Origin: an uncultured Bacteroidia bacterium
Lineage (GTDB): Bacteria; Bacteroidota; Bacteroidia; Bacteroidales; F082
Reading direction: 5' to 3'
Length of the DNA stretch: 36,318 bases
Assembly (NCBI GenBank): GCA_902791165.1
Contig: CADAVB010000045.1
Location: 1-36,318 of the forward strand
The notes beneath the pieces were generated by a model. It did not search any database, had not been told where the DNA came from, and worked only from the letters and a program-made list of their open reading frames with translations. Within the stretch, counting starts at the first letter, position 1, and each line of letters begins with the position of its first letter. The translations under genes were made by a program, and so were the position numbers. Of this stretch, positions 25,244-32,222 are shown piece after piece.

Positions 25244-26773
25244 TCATTGCATAACTATCTCCCAGTGTCCTTCCTTACGGCCATCTTCACGGATGAGAAT
25301 GCCCAATGTTTGCAACACTTTCAAATCTTTCAACACTGTACGTTGCGACACCTTCGTCTTTTGTGAAATCTTTTGTGAAGTCAAAGTGTTATCATCGGCA
25401 ATCATCAACAGTATTTTCCCTTGTCTTTCAGACAATTGCGACGAATTTTCTTTTATGAAGTCTTTTATGAAGTCTTTTATGAAATCCTTGTTCAAAACGA
25501 CCCGCTCACTGATGAATTCCGGGTGGCACGGAATATCAATCAAAAAGTAAGTCCGTTCCTCATCCGTTTCAACAGTTGCTTGGGGAGAACCATTGGCTTG
25601 TAGTTCGTCTTGTATGGTTGGAATGCCCGTGGCTCGGCCTTCGGTAAGGTCAAGTTCCTTCAGAAATTCGCCCAAGCGACGGTTGCGGTAGCGGCGTGAG
25701 CGCAGCGACTTGCCCTTACGCACGGCTTCCATCGGAATAGTGTGGTCTGGCCCAGAGAAACTTAAAATGGAAATTCTATCTGGCTCAATCGTAATCTCCA
25801 CAGGCTCCCTGATGGTCCAGTCGCGGTGATAGAGGCTGTTCACCACCGCTTCCTCCAAGGCTTGGAAGGGATAGTTGAAGAACTTGTCGGAATGTTCGTC
25901 GTCTTTGGGCTTCAGAATCTGCTTCTTGACGACATTGGTGCGCAGGTAACTCAAAGTCTTCTCTATCATCATCGGCACACTTCCTTTAATGGGTTCAACC
26001 TCAATCAGGTTGTTCGGGTTCTTCTCACGTCCTTCGGGGAACAGCACAATGTCCACCTGCGCTTGCTTGAAGAAGCGGTCGGGACGTTCACAGAACATCA
26101 TCGCCGCCACATTCTTGATGCGCCAGCCTTCAGGCACAGGCTCCAACAAGTCCATCTGCTCCAGCACCGACTCCATATTGTCCGTTAACGGCATTTCTGC
26201 CAAGCTGCTCTTTACTTTCACCAAATAGTCGTGCAAAAGCAAAGGCGAGATGTCGTTCAGCGTAATCTGGTCGTTGCCTCGGTCGTCGAAGGGCGTGCGG
26301 TTGGCCAAGTCCAACAACTCACGTTCGTATTCAGCTTTTGGCACGATGCTGCTACTATTATAGCGGATATAGTAGTTGTAGGTCTTTTGCTTGGCTGTAA
26401 CGAAGTCTGGCACCTTGTAAGGCCGACGCTCGCCCGCCGAAACCTTGATGACAAGGATGGTCTTGCCGTCGGCTTCCTCAATATAGAGGCGCGGCTGGTA
26501 GTAAGGGCGCATCAGGTTGTTGTAGCCCACCATTTCCTTCTCGATAGGTTCAATTTTGTTGGTGTCGATGCCCACCACCGGGCGCAAAGCACGACCATTT
26601 TCTTCCTTCACGCCAATTACGATGTAGCCTCCGCCCGTCTCGTCAAAGTCGTTGGCGAAGGCACAGATAGTGCGATAAATGGCATCGGGATTCCAACCCG
26701 TCTTGTATTCTATCCGTTCGCCTTCCACGGCGCGACCGTTGAGAAGTTCATCTATGTTGATGGGTAATCTCAT
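25244..26773 (-). CDS. AlbA_2 / ATPase-like / winged-helix regulator-type protein
   Basis: A 509-residue protein with an N-terminal AlbA_2 (Schlafen-type) domain (about 10-130: GERIEYKTGWNPDAIYRTICAF as start, GGGYIVIGVKEENG), a central HATPase_c_4-like segment (EAVVNSLYHRDW, GRATGIPTIQDEL) and a C-terminal winged helix after three IKDF repeats (ISQKTKVSQRTVLKDLKVL). The family is widespread, variable and often found in defence or regulatory islands; no specific function is established. It lies between two 39-base direct repeats and is followed by a relic tail of another family member. A canonical -7 box lies 19 bases before its ATG. Its position between dnaE2 and dinB suggests insertion into an older repair cassette. 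Confidence 0.85.
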   Translation of the reverse strand: MRLPINIDELLNGRAVEGERIEYKTGWNPDAIYRTICAFANDFDETGGGYIVIGVKEENGRALRPVVGIDTNKIEPIEKEMVGYNNLMRPYYQPRLYIEEADGKTILVIKVSAGERRPYKVPDFVTAKQKTYNYYIRYNSSSIVPKAEYERELLDLANRTPFDDRGNDQITLNDISPLLLHDYLVKVKSSLAEMPLTDNMESVLEQMDLLEPVPEGWRIKNVAAMMFCERPDRFFKQAQVDIVLFPEGREKNPNNLIEVEPIKGSVPMMIEKTLSYLRTNVVKKQILKPKDDEHSDKFFNYPFQALEEAVVNSLYHRDWTIREPVEITIEPDRISILSFSGPDHTIPMEAVRKGKSLRSRRYRNRRLGEFLKELDLTEGRATGIPTIQDELQANGSPQATVETDEERTYFLIDIPCHPEFISERVVLNKDFIKDFIKDFIKENSSQLSERQGKILLMIADDNTLTSQKISQKTKVSQRTVLKDLKVLQTLGILIREDGRKEGHWEIVMQ

Positions 26774-26792
26774 TGCTTGAGTTTTTATGCTG

Positions 26793-26800
26793 CAAAGTTA
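26793..26800 (-). promoter_or_regulatory. -7 box of the AlbA_2 gene
   Basis: TAACTTTG is an exact TAnnTTTG match on the minus strand 19 bases before the start codon. No TTG is found at -33. Confidence 0.5.
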
Positions 26801-26921
26801 CTACTTTTTCCCAATTGGCTTATTGATTGCTTGACAAAATGGCACAGAGAATCCTCCAGTGTTGGAATAGCGGAGAAACGTAATGGTTTAAAGTTTTCGC
26901 CCCAATTTGTGGTACACAATG

Positions 26922-26960
26922 AAAATTTTCGCCGTAAATTTAATCAAAGTTTTTGAGATG
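26922..26960. repeat. Core of the promoter-leader element, copy B
   Basis: Thirty-nine bases identical to 25020-25058. The -7 box part of copy A is absent; a degenerate copy of the first 19 bases lies 32 bases upstream (26890-26908). A plus-strand frame of 20 codons starts at 26919 (MKIFAVNLIKVFE and seven more residues). The 300 bases between the AlbA_2 gene and the next gene hold only this, the degenerate copy and the AlbA_2 promoter. Confidence 0.9.
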
Positions 26961-27074
26961 GGAACCAGTTTGGGTGCATAATTCATGGCAATTACTTGAT
27001 TTTCTCTAATGTCAGAAAAGAAAAACAAGTAAAAATGATTGCGTAGCAGTTGACAGTCAGGTGATGAATCATCT

Positions 27075-27677
27075 TCAATAATCGAAATCAACCGTAAAAG
27101 GCTTATGGTTTTCCGCTTGAACTGCATACATCACAAGCCTCACAGTTTTGTCCGAAGGATTACCTTTGAACAATTGGCTCAAACCAATGCGAGCGACTTC
27201 CCTATCGTATGGTTGATAAAATACCAGGTCATCTTCAACTCGTTTAATATGTACTAAAGCTTGATGTCTCGAAGGAAATCCTAAAAAGACGGAACAAATT
27301 GGATAGGTTTTCCCGTTGACAACAAATCTGTACAATACCCAGGCATTGGCGGCACCTATCTTAAACATTACAGCATCTGCATGGTTTTCACCATCCGCCC
27401 ACACACAAACAGCCGCCTCATCCCCTTTTTTCATTTTATGCGGCGAAATCCGAATATTAATATCAAGTTCATTGAGATTCTGTTCAACAACGAAATGATT
27501 GGGGAAAAACACTGTGTCATCCTCCACCACAAAACCGCTCGTCAAAGATTGATGATGTTGGAAATCAAAGGTTGGTGTCTTTGAAGACGAAGCACATGAA
27601 TAAACCATCATTGCCATACCTAACAATGACAAAAAAAACAACACCTTACGGCACTTTAACATTTCTCGTTGATTCAT
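27075..27677 (-). CDS. Unknown lipoprotein
   Basis: A 200-residue protein with a lipoprotein signal: a hydrophobic stretch VLFFLSLLGMAMMVYSC with lipobox VYSC, followed by Ala-Ser-Ser-Ser. The mature part is beta-rich by appearance with few Cys; stretches such as GDEAAVCVWADGEN, MFKIGAANAWVLYRFVVNG and DREVARIGLSQLF match nothing I can name. I start it at the ATG at 27675-27677; a second ATG five codons later is equally possible and the longer 222-codon frame adds an unlikely pre-signal segment. It lies between the patatin gene and the AlbA_2 gene on the same strand. No function is proposed. Confidence 0.65.
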   Translation of the reverse strand: MNQREMLKCRKVLFFLSLLGMAMMVYSCASSSKTPTFDFQHHQSLTSGFVVEDDTVFFPNHFVVEQNLNELDINIRISPHKMKKGDEAAVCVWADGENHADAVMFKIGAANAWVLYRFVVNGKTYPICSVFLGFPSRHQALVHIKRVEDDLVFYQPYDREVARIGLSQLFKGNPSDKTVRLVMYAVQAENHKPFTVDFDY

Positions 27678-27821
27678 ACTATTGAAATTGTTTTCGAGCA
27701 CAATAATACACATTATTCCAATATGCTTGCATTTTGAGAGCATTTTTCTTTCTTCATTTCCAATTCTTTAACCGTGCGTTCTACATTGCCTTTCACAAAA
27801 GCATCCCCACAAAAGCCGGCA

Positions 27822-27858
27822 CCAAAAGGACATCGCCGTCTTTCCGACGGTCTTTTGG
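27822..27858. other. Nested hairpin downstream of the patatin gene
   Basis: Outer stem CCAAAAG / CTTTTGG (7 bp) encloses an inner stem CCGTC / GACGG (5 bp). It lies 11 bases after the patatin stop and has no T-run. It may end or stabilise the patatin message. Confidence 0.5.
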
Positions 27859-27869
27859 GTAAATCAGTA

Positions 27870-28691
27870 TCAGGGCTGCCGTCTTTTCTTCGCGAAAACG
27901 ATTGTTTCCTTTGGCAGAACACGGCTGTAGCCGTTTTCCTCAAGGGCTTTCAACGCACTTTCATAGCCCCTGAAAAACAGTTCTTCGAGCCGCGACATGT
28001 CGTAGGCCAAACACCCGTAAGTGTCCAACTCTATGAACAAATCCGCCAGTTCCGTGTCGATGGCTGTATTCGACACCATCATCATCATGAACGAGCGGTA
28101 GGCCACCGAGACGAGCGTGTCCTTGTATTTTTTTTCTTCCTCAAGATGGTTGAGGTTGAGCGCAATGACGGTCTCGCACTGTTCCCTGATGGCCGACACG
28201 GGCAGGTTTTGGAACGCGCCTCCATCAACATAGTGCAGGCCGTTGATGTTCATGGGACGGAAAATGACCGGGATGGAGCACGAAGCGACCACTCTCGGGG
28301 CAATCTCGCCTTTGTCAAACACCTTGGGTGCGCCGTGTTCCAAATCGGAAGCCACAACGAAAGTCGGGATGGGTAGCTCCTCCAGAAGCGTGTAAGGCAG
28401 GCTTTTTCGGAGCAATTTCACGAGAGGCCGCGAGTCGAACAAGCCCCCTTTGGGCACGGCAGGGGTAACGATGTCCTTGAAGAAATTCAGTCCCTGAAAA
28501 AGCTCTATCATCTGTTGGGGCGTGAAACCGGAAGAATAAAGCGTCGCAACCAAGGCTCCGGCACTGGTTCCTGAGACCACGTCGGGCTTGATGCCATATT
28601 CGTGGAAGGCCTGCAAGGCTCCGCAATGGGCTGCCGCCCTCGCACCGCCGCCACTGAAAGCGACACCCAATGGATATTTCTTTGTTTCCAT
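27870..28691 (-). CDS. Patatin-like phospholipase
   Basis: A 273-residue cytosolic-looking patatin-domain protein. The oxyanion motif GGGARAAAHCGAL (15-27), the nucleophile motif GTSAG (Ser at about residue 43) and the dyad Asp in YVDGGAFQNLPV are all present, so a Ser-Asp acyl hydrolase is expected, cleaving acyl chains from phospholipids or related lipids. It lacks the outer-membrane barrel of PlpD/RssA-like secreted forms and has no signal peptide; it resembles the RssA/YjjU class. Its ATG follows a small ORF by 8 bases and both seem driven by the promoter at 28832. Chromosome neighbours are repair genes, with no obvious link. Some patatins act in phage defence, but no cyclase or sensor partner is seen. 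Confidence 0.9.
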   Translation of the reverse strand: METKKYPLGVAFSGGGARAAAHCGALQAFHEYGIKPDVVSGTSAGALVATLYSSGFTPQQMIELFQGLNFFKDIVTPAVPKGGLFDSRPLVKLLRKSLPYTLLEELPIPTFVVASDLEHGAPKVFDKGEIAPRVVASCSIPVIFRPMNINGLHYVDGGAFQNLPVSAIREQCETVIALNLNHLEEEKKYKDTLVSVAYRSFMMMMVSNTAIDTELADLFIELDTYGCLAYDMSRLEELFFRGYESALKALEENGYSRVLPKETIVFAKKRRQP

Positions 28692-28699
28692 ATTGAAAA

Positions 28700-28813
28700 T
28701 CAGAGCAGTTGGAAGGTATGGTTTCTCGTTTCCGCCATGTTGATAGCCTCTATGATGATGCCGTTCTCGTCAAAACACTCGAAATGGAAGGCTTTCGTTC
28801 CTTTTTGCAACAT
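28700..28813 (-). CDS. Small protein (37 residues) upstream of patatin
   Basis: A short frame MLQKGTKAFHFECFDENG ending NHTFQLL lies 8 bases before the patatin start. An exact -7 box (TATCTTTG) lies 18 bases before its ATG, so the first gene on that transcript would be this one. It has no signal peptide and matches no family I recognise. It may be a small protein or a translated leader. The placement relative to the promoter is the main support. Confidence 0.45.
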   Translation of the reverse strand: MLQKGTKAFHFECFDENGIIIEAINMAETRNHTFQLL

Positions 28814-28831
28814 AGCTTTCAAGTTTGCGTG

Positions 28832-28839
28832 CAAAGATA
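28832..28839 (-). promoter_or_regulatory. -7 box of the small ORF - patatin unit
   Basis: TATCTTTG on the minus strand is an exact match. No TTG is found at -33. Confidence 0.5.
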
Positions 28840-28894
28840 AGGAGAAATATCGGGCTATGCACGAATCCCGGAAAAAATAACCCAACAGTTTCCA

Positions 28895-30031
28895 TCACCC
28901 CGCCGCCCGATGAATCATTTCCTCCCCGAACCGCATTTTGATTCTGTCCATCGCGGAATAGAGGTTCGTCAGTTCGGCGTTGTCGTCGAAGAGGGCGAGT
29001 TGCGGCGCACCGCTCACCAATTCGCTGAAGCGCACACCCACGAGCCGAATCATCATCCGGCGGTTGTAGAGGCGGTCGAAGATGCCGTTCACCGTTTCGC
29101 GCAAAACGTGGTCGAAGGCGGTGTAAGGGATGCGCTGCTGCATGTCGTGCGTGTCGAAGTTCGAGTAGCGGATTTTCACCGTTACGCAGCCGGTCAGTTT
29201 GTGTTGCGAGCGCAGGTCGAAGCCGAGGCTCTCCACCATGCGCGCCAGGCATTGCCGGATGGCAGCCACATCAATCGTGTCTTGCTCAAACGTCCTTTCC
29301 TTGCTGATGGACTTCCGCTCTTGGTAAGGGCACACGGGCGTGCTGTCTTGCCCGTTGGCTTTCTTCCAGATGTCGAGGCCGTGTTTGCCCATCGCGCGTT
29401 CCATCGCAAGGGGCGGCAGTCGGCGCAGGGTGCCGATTTTCTCCACGCCCATCGAGCGGAGCAAATGGTAGGTCTTTTCGCCCACCATCGGGATTTTCTG
29501 CACCGAGAGCGGGTCGAGGAACGTATTAATATAAGGTGTGGACACTTCGAGTTCGCCGTTGGGCTTGGCCTGTCCCGTCGCGATTTTCGCAACCGTCTTG
29601 TTTTCCGACAAGCCAAACGAAATCGGCAGGCCCGTTTCGTGGATGATTTTCTGGCGCAGTTCGTGCGACCACAGTTGGCAGTTGTGGAAGCGGTCCATAC
29701 CCGTCAGGTCGAGGTAATGCTCATCGATGGACATTTTCTCATAGACGGGTGCGTTGTCGGCGATGATGTCGGTCACGAGGCGGGAATAGCGGCTGTAGAG
29801 TTCCATATCGCCACGGATGAAAATGGCCTGCCCACACAGTTGCCGCGCCATCCGCATCGGCATGGCCGAATGTACGCCGAAACGCCGTGCCTCGTAACTG
29901 CAAGTGGAGACCACGCCACGATCCGACATACCGCCCACGATGACGGGTTTGCCCTCCAAACAAGGGTTCACCAACCGCTCCACCGACACGAAAAACGTGT
30001 CCAAATCCAAGTGCAAAATCGTCCTTTCCAT
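28895..30031 (-). CDS. dinB: Y-family DNA polymerase IV (DinB)
   Basis: A 378-residue translesion polymerase. Catalytic residues are in LHLDLDTFFVSVE (D9 and following) and SIDEHYLDL (D103, E104); the usual SIDEAYLD has His for Ala here. Palm, fingers and thumb are followed by a little-finger domain (about 240-340; ERKSISKERTF, RLVGVRFSEL). QLALF (344-348) is a beta-clamp binding motif near the C-terminus, with a short tail after it. It is divergent from the S24 regulator across 256 bases that contain copy C of the shared element and an 18-base palindrome. It probably works with the DnaE2-like polymerase. Damage-induced expression is inferred from the neighbour. Confidence 0.94.
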   Translation of the reverse strand: MERTILHLDLDTFFVSVERLVNPCLEGKPVIVGGMSDRGVVSTCSYEARRFGVHSAMPMRMARQLCGQAIFIRGDMELYSRYSRLVTDIIADNAPVYEKMSIDEHYLDLTGMDRFHNCQLWSHELRQKIIHETGLPISFGLSENKTVAKIATGQAKPNGELEVSTPYINTFLDPLSVQKIPMVGEKTYHLLRSMGVEKIGTLRRLPPLAMERAMGKHGLDIWKKANGQDSTPVCPYQERKSISKERTFEQDTIDVAAIRQCLARMVESLGFDLRSQHKLTGCVTVKIRYSNFDTHDMQQRIPYTAFDHVLRETVNGIFDRLYNRRMMIRLVGVRFSELVSGAPQLALFDDNAELTNLYSAMDRIKMRFGEEMIHRAAG

Positions 30032-30084
30032 ACTTCGATAAACTCAATAACCTTTATTTTTTCTTCTTTTTTTGCCCAAAATGC

Positions 30085-30166
30085 TTGCATGTTCCAAAAA
30101 AGTTGTACTTTTGACGAGTTTTTAATCAGAAATTTCGCCGTAAATTTAATCAATTATTTTAATATG
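30085..30166 (+). promoter_or_regulatory. Promoter and leader element, copy C, of the S24 regulator gene
   Basis: TTG (30085-30087) is followed after 18 bases by TACTTTTG (30106-30113). The 61 bases from there to ATG (30164-30166) align without gaps to copy A beside dnaE2. The shared 21-base core is at 30133-30153. The leader to the regulator start at 30288 is about 170 bases. Confidence 0.75.
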
Positions 30167-30259
30167 GTTCAAAAAAATAGAAAAATTTCTCCAAATGCCT
30201 CGAATTCGAGGCAAATGAGATTTGTAGAGAGATTCCCGAAAGGAAATCTCAACAATTAA
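30164..30259 (+). CDS. Possible 31-codon leader ORF upstream of the S24 regulator
   Basis: The ATG that ends element C opens a 31-codon frame (MVQKNRKISPN ... GNLNN) that stops 28 bases before the regulator start, in another frame. It contains the 18-base palindrome. Basic residues are common; no family is recognised. It could be a translated leader or just non-coding leader sequence. Confidence 0.3.
   Translation: MVQKNRKISPNASNSRQMRFVERFPKGNLNN
30196..30213. promoter_or_regulatory. Perfect 18-base palindrome, candidate operator
   Basis: TGCCTCGAATTCGAGGCA reads the same on both strands. It lies in the dinB-S24 regulator spacer, 90 bases downstream of the -7 box of the regulator. It is a good candidate binding site for the dimeric HTH-S24 protein. 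A second imperfect inverted repeat (GAGATT / AATCTC) follows at 30229-30250. Confidence 0.55.
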
Positions 30260-30287
30260 ACAGTTAAACAACCAACACTTCAACAAT

Positions 30288-31097
30288 ATGTACTTCAACA
30301 GCAACATAAAATTCCTCCGCAAGCACCGCCACCGCACACAAGACGACATTGCTTTTGCACTGAATATGAAGCGCTCCACGTTGAGCGGCTATGAAAACGG
30401 CGTGTCGGAGCCGAACCTTGAGGCCTTGGTCGCCTTCTCGAAATATTTCGGTATTGCCATCGATACTTTGGTGAAAGTCGATTTGAGCGGCATCAGCCCG
30501 AGCCAACTTTCGCAATTGGAGCGCGGCTACGACGTTCACCTGAAAGGCAGCAATTTGCGCGTATTAGCCACCACGGTCAATAACGACAACAACGAGAACA
30601 TCGAACTCGTGAGCGAAAAAGCCAAGGCGGGCTATGCCACGGGCTTCGCCGACCCCGAATATATCAAGGTGCTGCCGACGTTCACGATGCCCTTCCTCTC
30701 GCGCGACCGCAAATACCGCACCTTCCAAATCAGCGGCGACTCGATGCTGCCCATCCCCGATGGTTCCTTCGTCACGGGCGAGTACGTCCTCGACTGGACC
30801 TACATCCGCAGCGGCCAGCCGTACATCGTGCTCACGCAAGACGACGGCATCGTCTTCAAGATCGTGGACAACAAAATCGAGCACGAGAGCAAACTCACGC
30901 TCAGTTCGCTCAACCCTTTGTATCAGCCTTACGATTTGGCCGCCTCCGATATTAAAGAGGTGTGGAAATTTGTGCATTACATCAGCGCGGAAATGCCCGA
31001 GCAGCGCGAAAACCGCTTCCGCGAGGAACAACTTCTGCAAACCGTCCAAGAACTGAAACGGCAGGTGGAGGAGATACAGCTGAAATTGAATATTTAA
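30288..31097 (+). CDS. XRE-type regulator with S24 (LexA-like) autoproteolytic domain
   Basis: A 269-residue protein. The helix-turn-helix is at about residues 5-62 (QDDIAFALNMKRSTLSGYENG). A linker leads to an Ala-Gly pair in KAKAGYATGF (114-115), the type of bond cut in LexA and UmuD. The S24 domain has GDSMLP (S152) and VFKIVDN (K191), the Ser-Lys dyad. A C-terminal helix (about 235-269) could dimerise. LexA is missing from most Bacteroidetes, so such a protein next to dinB is a natural candidate for the damage sensor: self-cleavage aided by RecA would lift repression of dinB and perhaps dnaE2. That is inference. It is divergent from dinB. Confidence 0.9.
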   Translation: MYFNSNIKFLRKHRHRTQDDIAFALNMKRSTLSGYENGVSEPNLEALVAFSKYFGIAIDTLVKVDLSGISPSQLSQLERGYDVHLKGSNLRVLATTVNNDNNENIELVSEKAKAGYATGFADPEYIKVLPTFTMPFLSRDRKYRTFQISGDSMLPIPDGSFVTGEYVLDWTYIRSGQPYIVLTQDDGIVFKIVDNKIEHESKLTLSSLNPLYQPYDLAASDIKEVWKFVHYISAEMPEQRENRFREEQLLQTVQELKRQVEEIQLKLNI

Positions 31098-31109
31098 CCA
31101 AACCGACAC

Positions 31110-31117
31110 AATATTTG
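31110..31117 (+). promoter_or_regulatory. Possible -7 box of the downstream lipoprotein
   Basis: AATATTTG matches TAnnTTTG with one mismatch; TTG lies 21 bases upstream (31086-31088), inside the end of the regulator gene. Confidence 0.35.
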
Positions 31118-31164
31118 CACCACAACGTCGTTATGACAATAAACCATTTTTAACCATTATCATC

Positions 31165-32145
31165 ATGAAGAAAACTTTTTTTAGTTTGGTGCTCTTCTGC
31201 GGCCTCGCATTATTCGGCACCAGTTGCAAAGACAACAACAATGGCAATGTCACTCCCGAAGTGCAAAGCGGTGAGGTGGCCGTCGGCAACAACACGGCTA
31301 ACATTGTCACAGCCAAGGCTGTCAACTATGGCCAAAAGAACGCCATCGTCCTCGCTTCCAAGGAGATGACCGCCGCCGAAAACGAGGGCATCGCCATCGT
31401 CTTCAACGGCAACATTGTTCCTGGCACCTACACGTTGGGCGACAACTCGAAGGATCCCAGGCCCACCGTTGTCGGCTTCCACGAATTCAACCTCGGCGAA
31501 CTGCCCTTCATCATGGGCGCCGACACCTTGTTCTATGGCGACACCTATTTTTGGATGAACGGTGAATTGTCCGTTGTCCAAAACAGCGATGGTTCCTACC
31601 ATGTCGTTCTGTCGCAATGCATGGGTGTCAACGACGAAGGTCAAACCATCCAATTGGCACTTAACTTCACTGGTCCATTGAGTCCTTACACCTTCGATGC
31701 TGACAACAAGTTCAAAATCAAAGACATCGAAAGCCCTATCGGCTTGGCTGGCCTCACCCAGCTTAACGGCTTGAGTGCCTTAGGCCTCGACGTCAAGTCG
31801 ATGCTCTTCATGTCGGCCAACCGCAAGCGTTTCTACATCGTCAGCTACTTGGGCGGCCAAGTCGTCGATGGCGAGTACAGCCTCGGTTACATCGGCACTC
31901 CTTGGGTACCCAAATTCCCCTGCGTACACGTTGCCCTTGACGGCGATTTCTGGACCTTCCAACCCCAAACGGGTTACATCGCCAAAGAAGGCACTTTGAA
32001 GGTCGTCACCAACGAAGACGGCACCAAGACCGTCACGATGGAAAACCTCAAACTGAAGAACGTCGAGCACGACAGCGAATTCTTCTGGCCCCTCCTCGAC
32101 GGTTCACTGCAATACCAAGGCTACATGTATGAATTGAGCCTTTGA
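31165..32145 (+). CDS. Unknown lipoprotein
   Basis: A 326-residue protein with a lipoprotein signal (MKKTFFSLVLFCGLALFGTSC, lipobox GTSC) and an Asp/Asn-rich linker. The mature part is Gly- and aromatic-rich with likely beta structure (NIVPGTYTLGDNS, GDTYFWMNGELSVVQNSDG, NEDGTKTVTMENLKLKN), reminiscent of beta-barrel-like or calycin-like Bacteroidales lipoproteins, but no family can be named. Its codon use is GC-rich, suggesting good expression. It sits alone between the S24 regulator and the hexosaminidase gene and is closed by a terminator. Confidence 0.75.
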   Translation: MKKTFFSLVLFCGLALFGTSCKDNNNGNVTPEVQSGEVAVGNNTANIVTAKAVNYGQKNAIVLASKEMTAAENEGIAIVFNGNIVPGTYTLGDNSKDPRPTVVGFHEFNLGELPFIMGADTLFYGDTYFWMNGELSVVQNSDGSYHVVLSQCMGVNDEGQTIQLALNFTGPLSPYTFDADNKFKIKDIESPIGLAGLTQLNGLSALGLDVKSMLFMSANRKRFYIVSYLGGQVVDGEYSLGYIGTPWVPKFPCVHVALDGDFWTFQPQTGYIAKEGTLKVVTNEDGTKTVTMENLKLKNVEHDSEFFWPLLDGSLQYQGYMYELSL

Positions 32146-32166
32146 TTATCTATCGGTTTACAAATC

Positions 32167-32195
32167 AAGCCCGGATGCCATCATTCGGGCTTTTT
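32167..32195 (+). terminator. Rho-independent terminator of the lipoprotein gene
   Basis: AAGCCCGGAT pairs with ATTCGGGCTT (10 bp, one wobble) around a 6-base loop, followed by TTTC. It ends 4 bases before the next promoter box. Confidence 0.88.
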
Positions 32196-32198
32196 CTT

Positions 32199-32206
32199 TA
32201 TCTTTG
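32199..32206 (+). promoter_or_regulatory. -7 box of the hexosaminidase gene
   Basis: TATCTTTG is an exact match 16 bases before the ATG. The -33 region falls inside the preceding terminator hairpin. Confidence 0.5.
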
Positions 32207-32222
32207 CGAAAATTTTCCTCCC

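Noticed and set aside
26888-27127. A 79-codon minus-strand frame over repeat copy B
   Set aside because: It overlaps the 39-base repeat and the end of the neighbouring lipoprotein gene, with no promoter or family match. The part shared with copies A and C breaks off differently in each.
27713-27943. A 76-codon minus-strand frame at the patatin 3' end
   Set aside because: It starts inside the patatin gene in another frame, spans a hairpin and has no recognisable domain.
27870-28691. Patatin as part of a CBASS-type defence system
   Set aside because: No nucleotide cyclase, Cap2/Cap3 or other CBASS partner gene is in the window; a housekeeping lipid hydrolase is as likely.
28910-30259. A 449-codon plus-strand frame across dinB
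   Set aside because: It is antisense to a clear DinB gene with all catalytic motifs. Its composition (His/Arg/Val rich) is that of a shadow frame. Only its last 31 codons, beyond dinB, are considered as a leader ORF.
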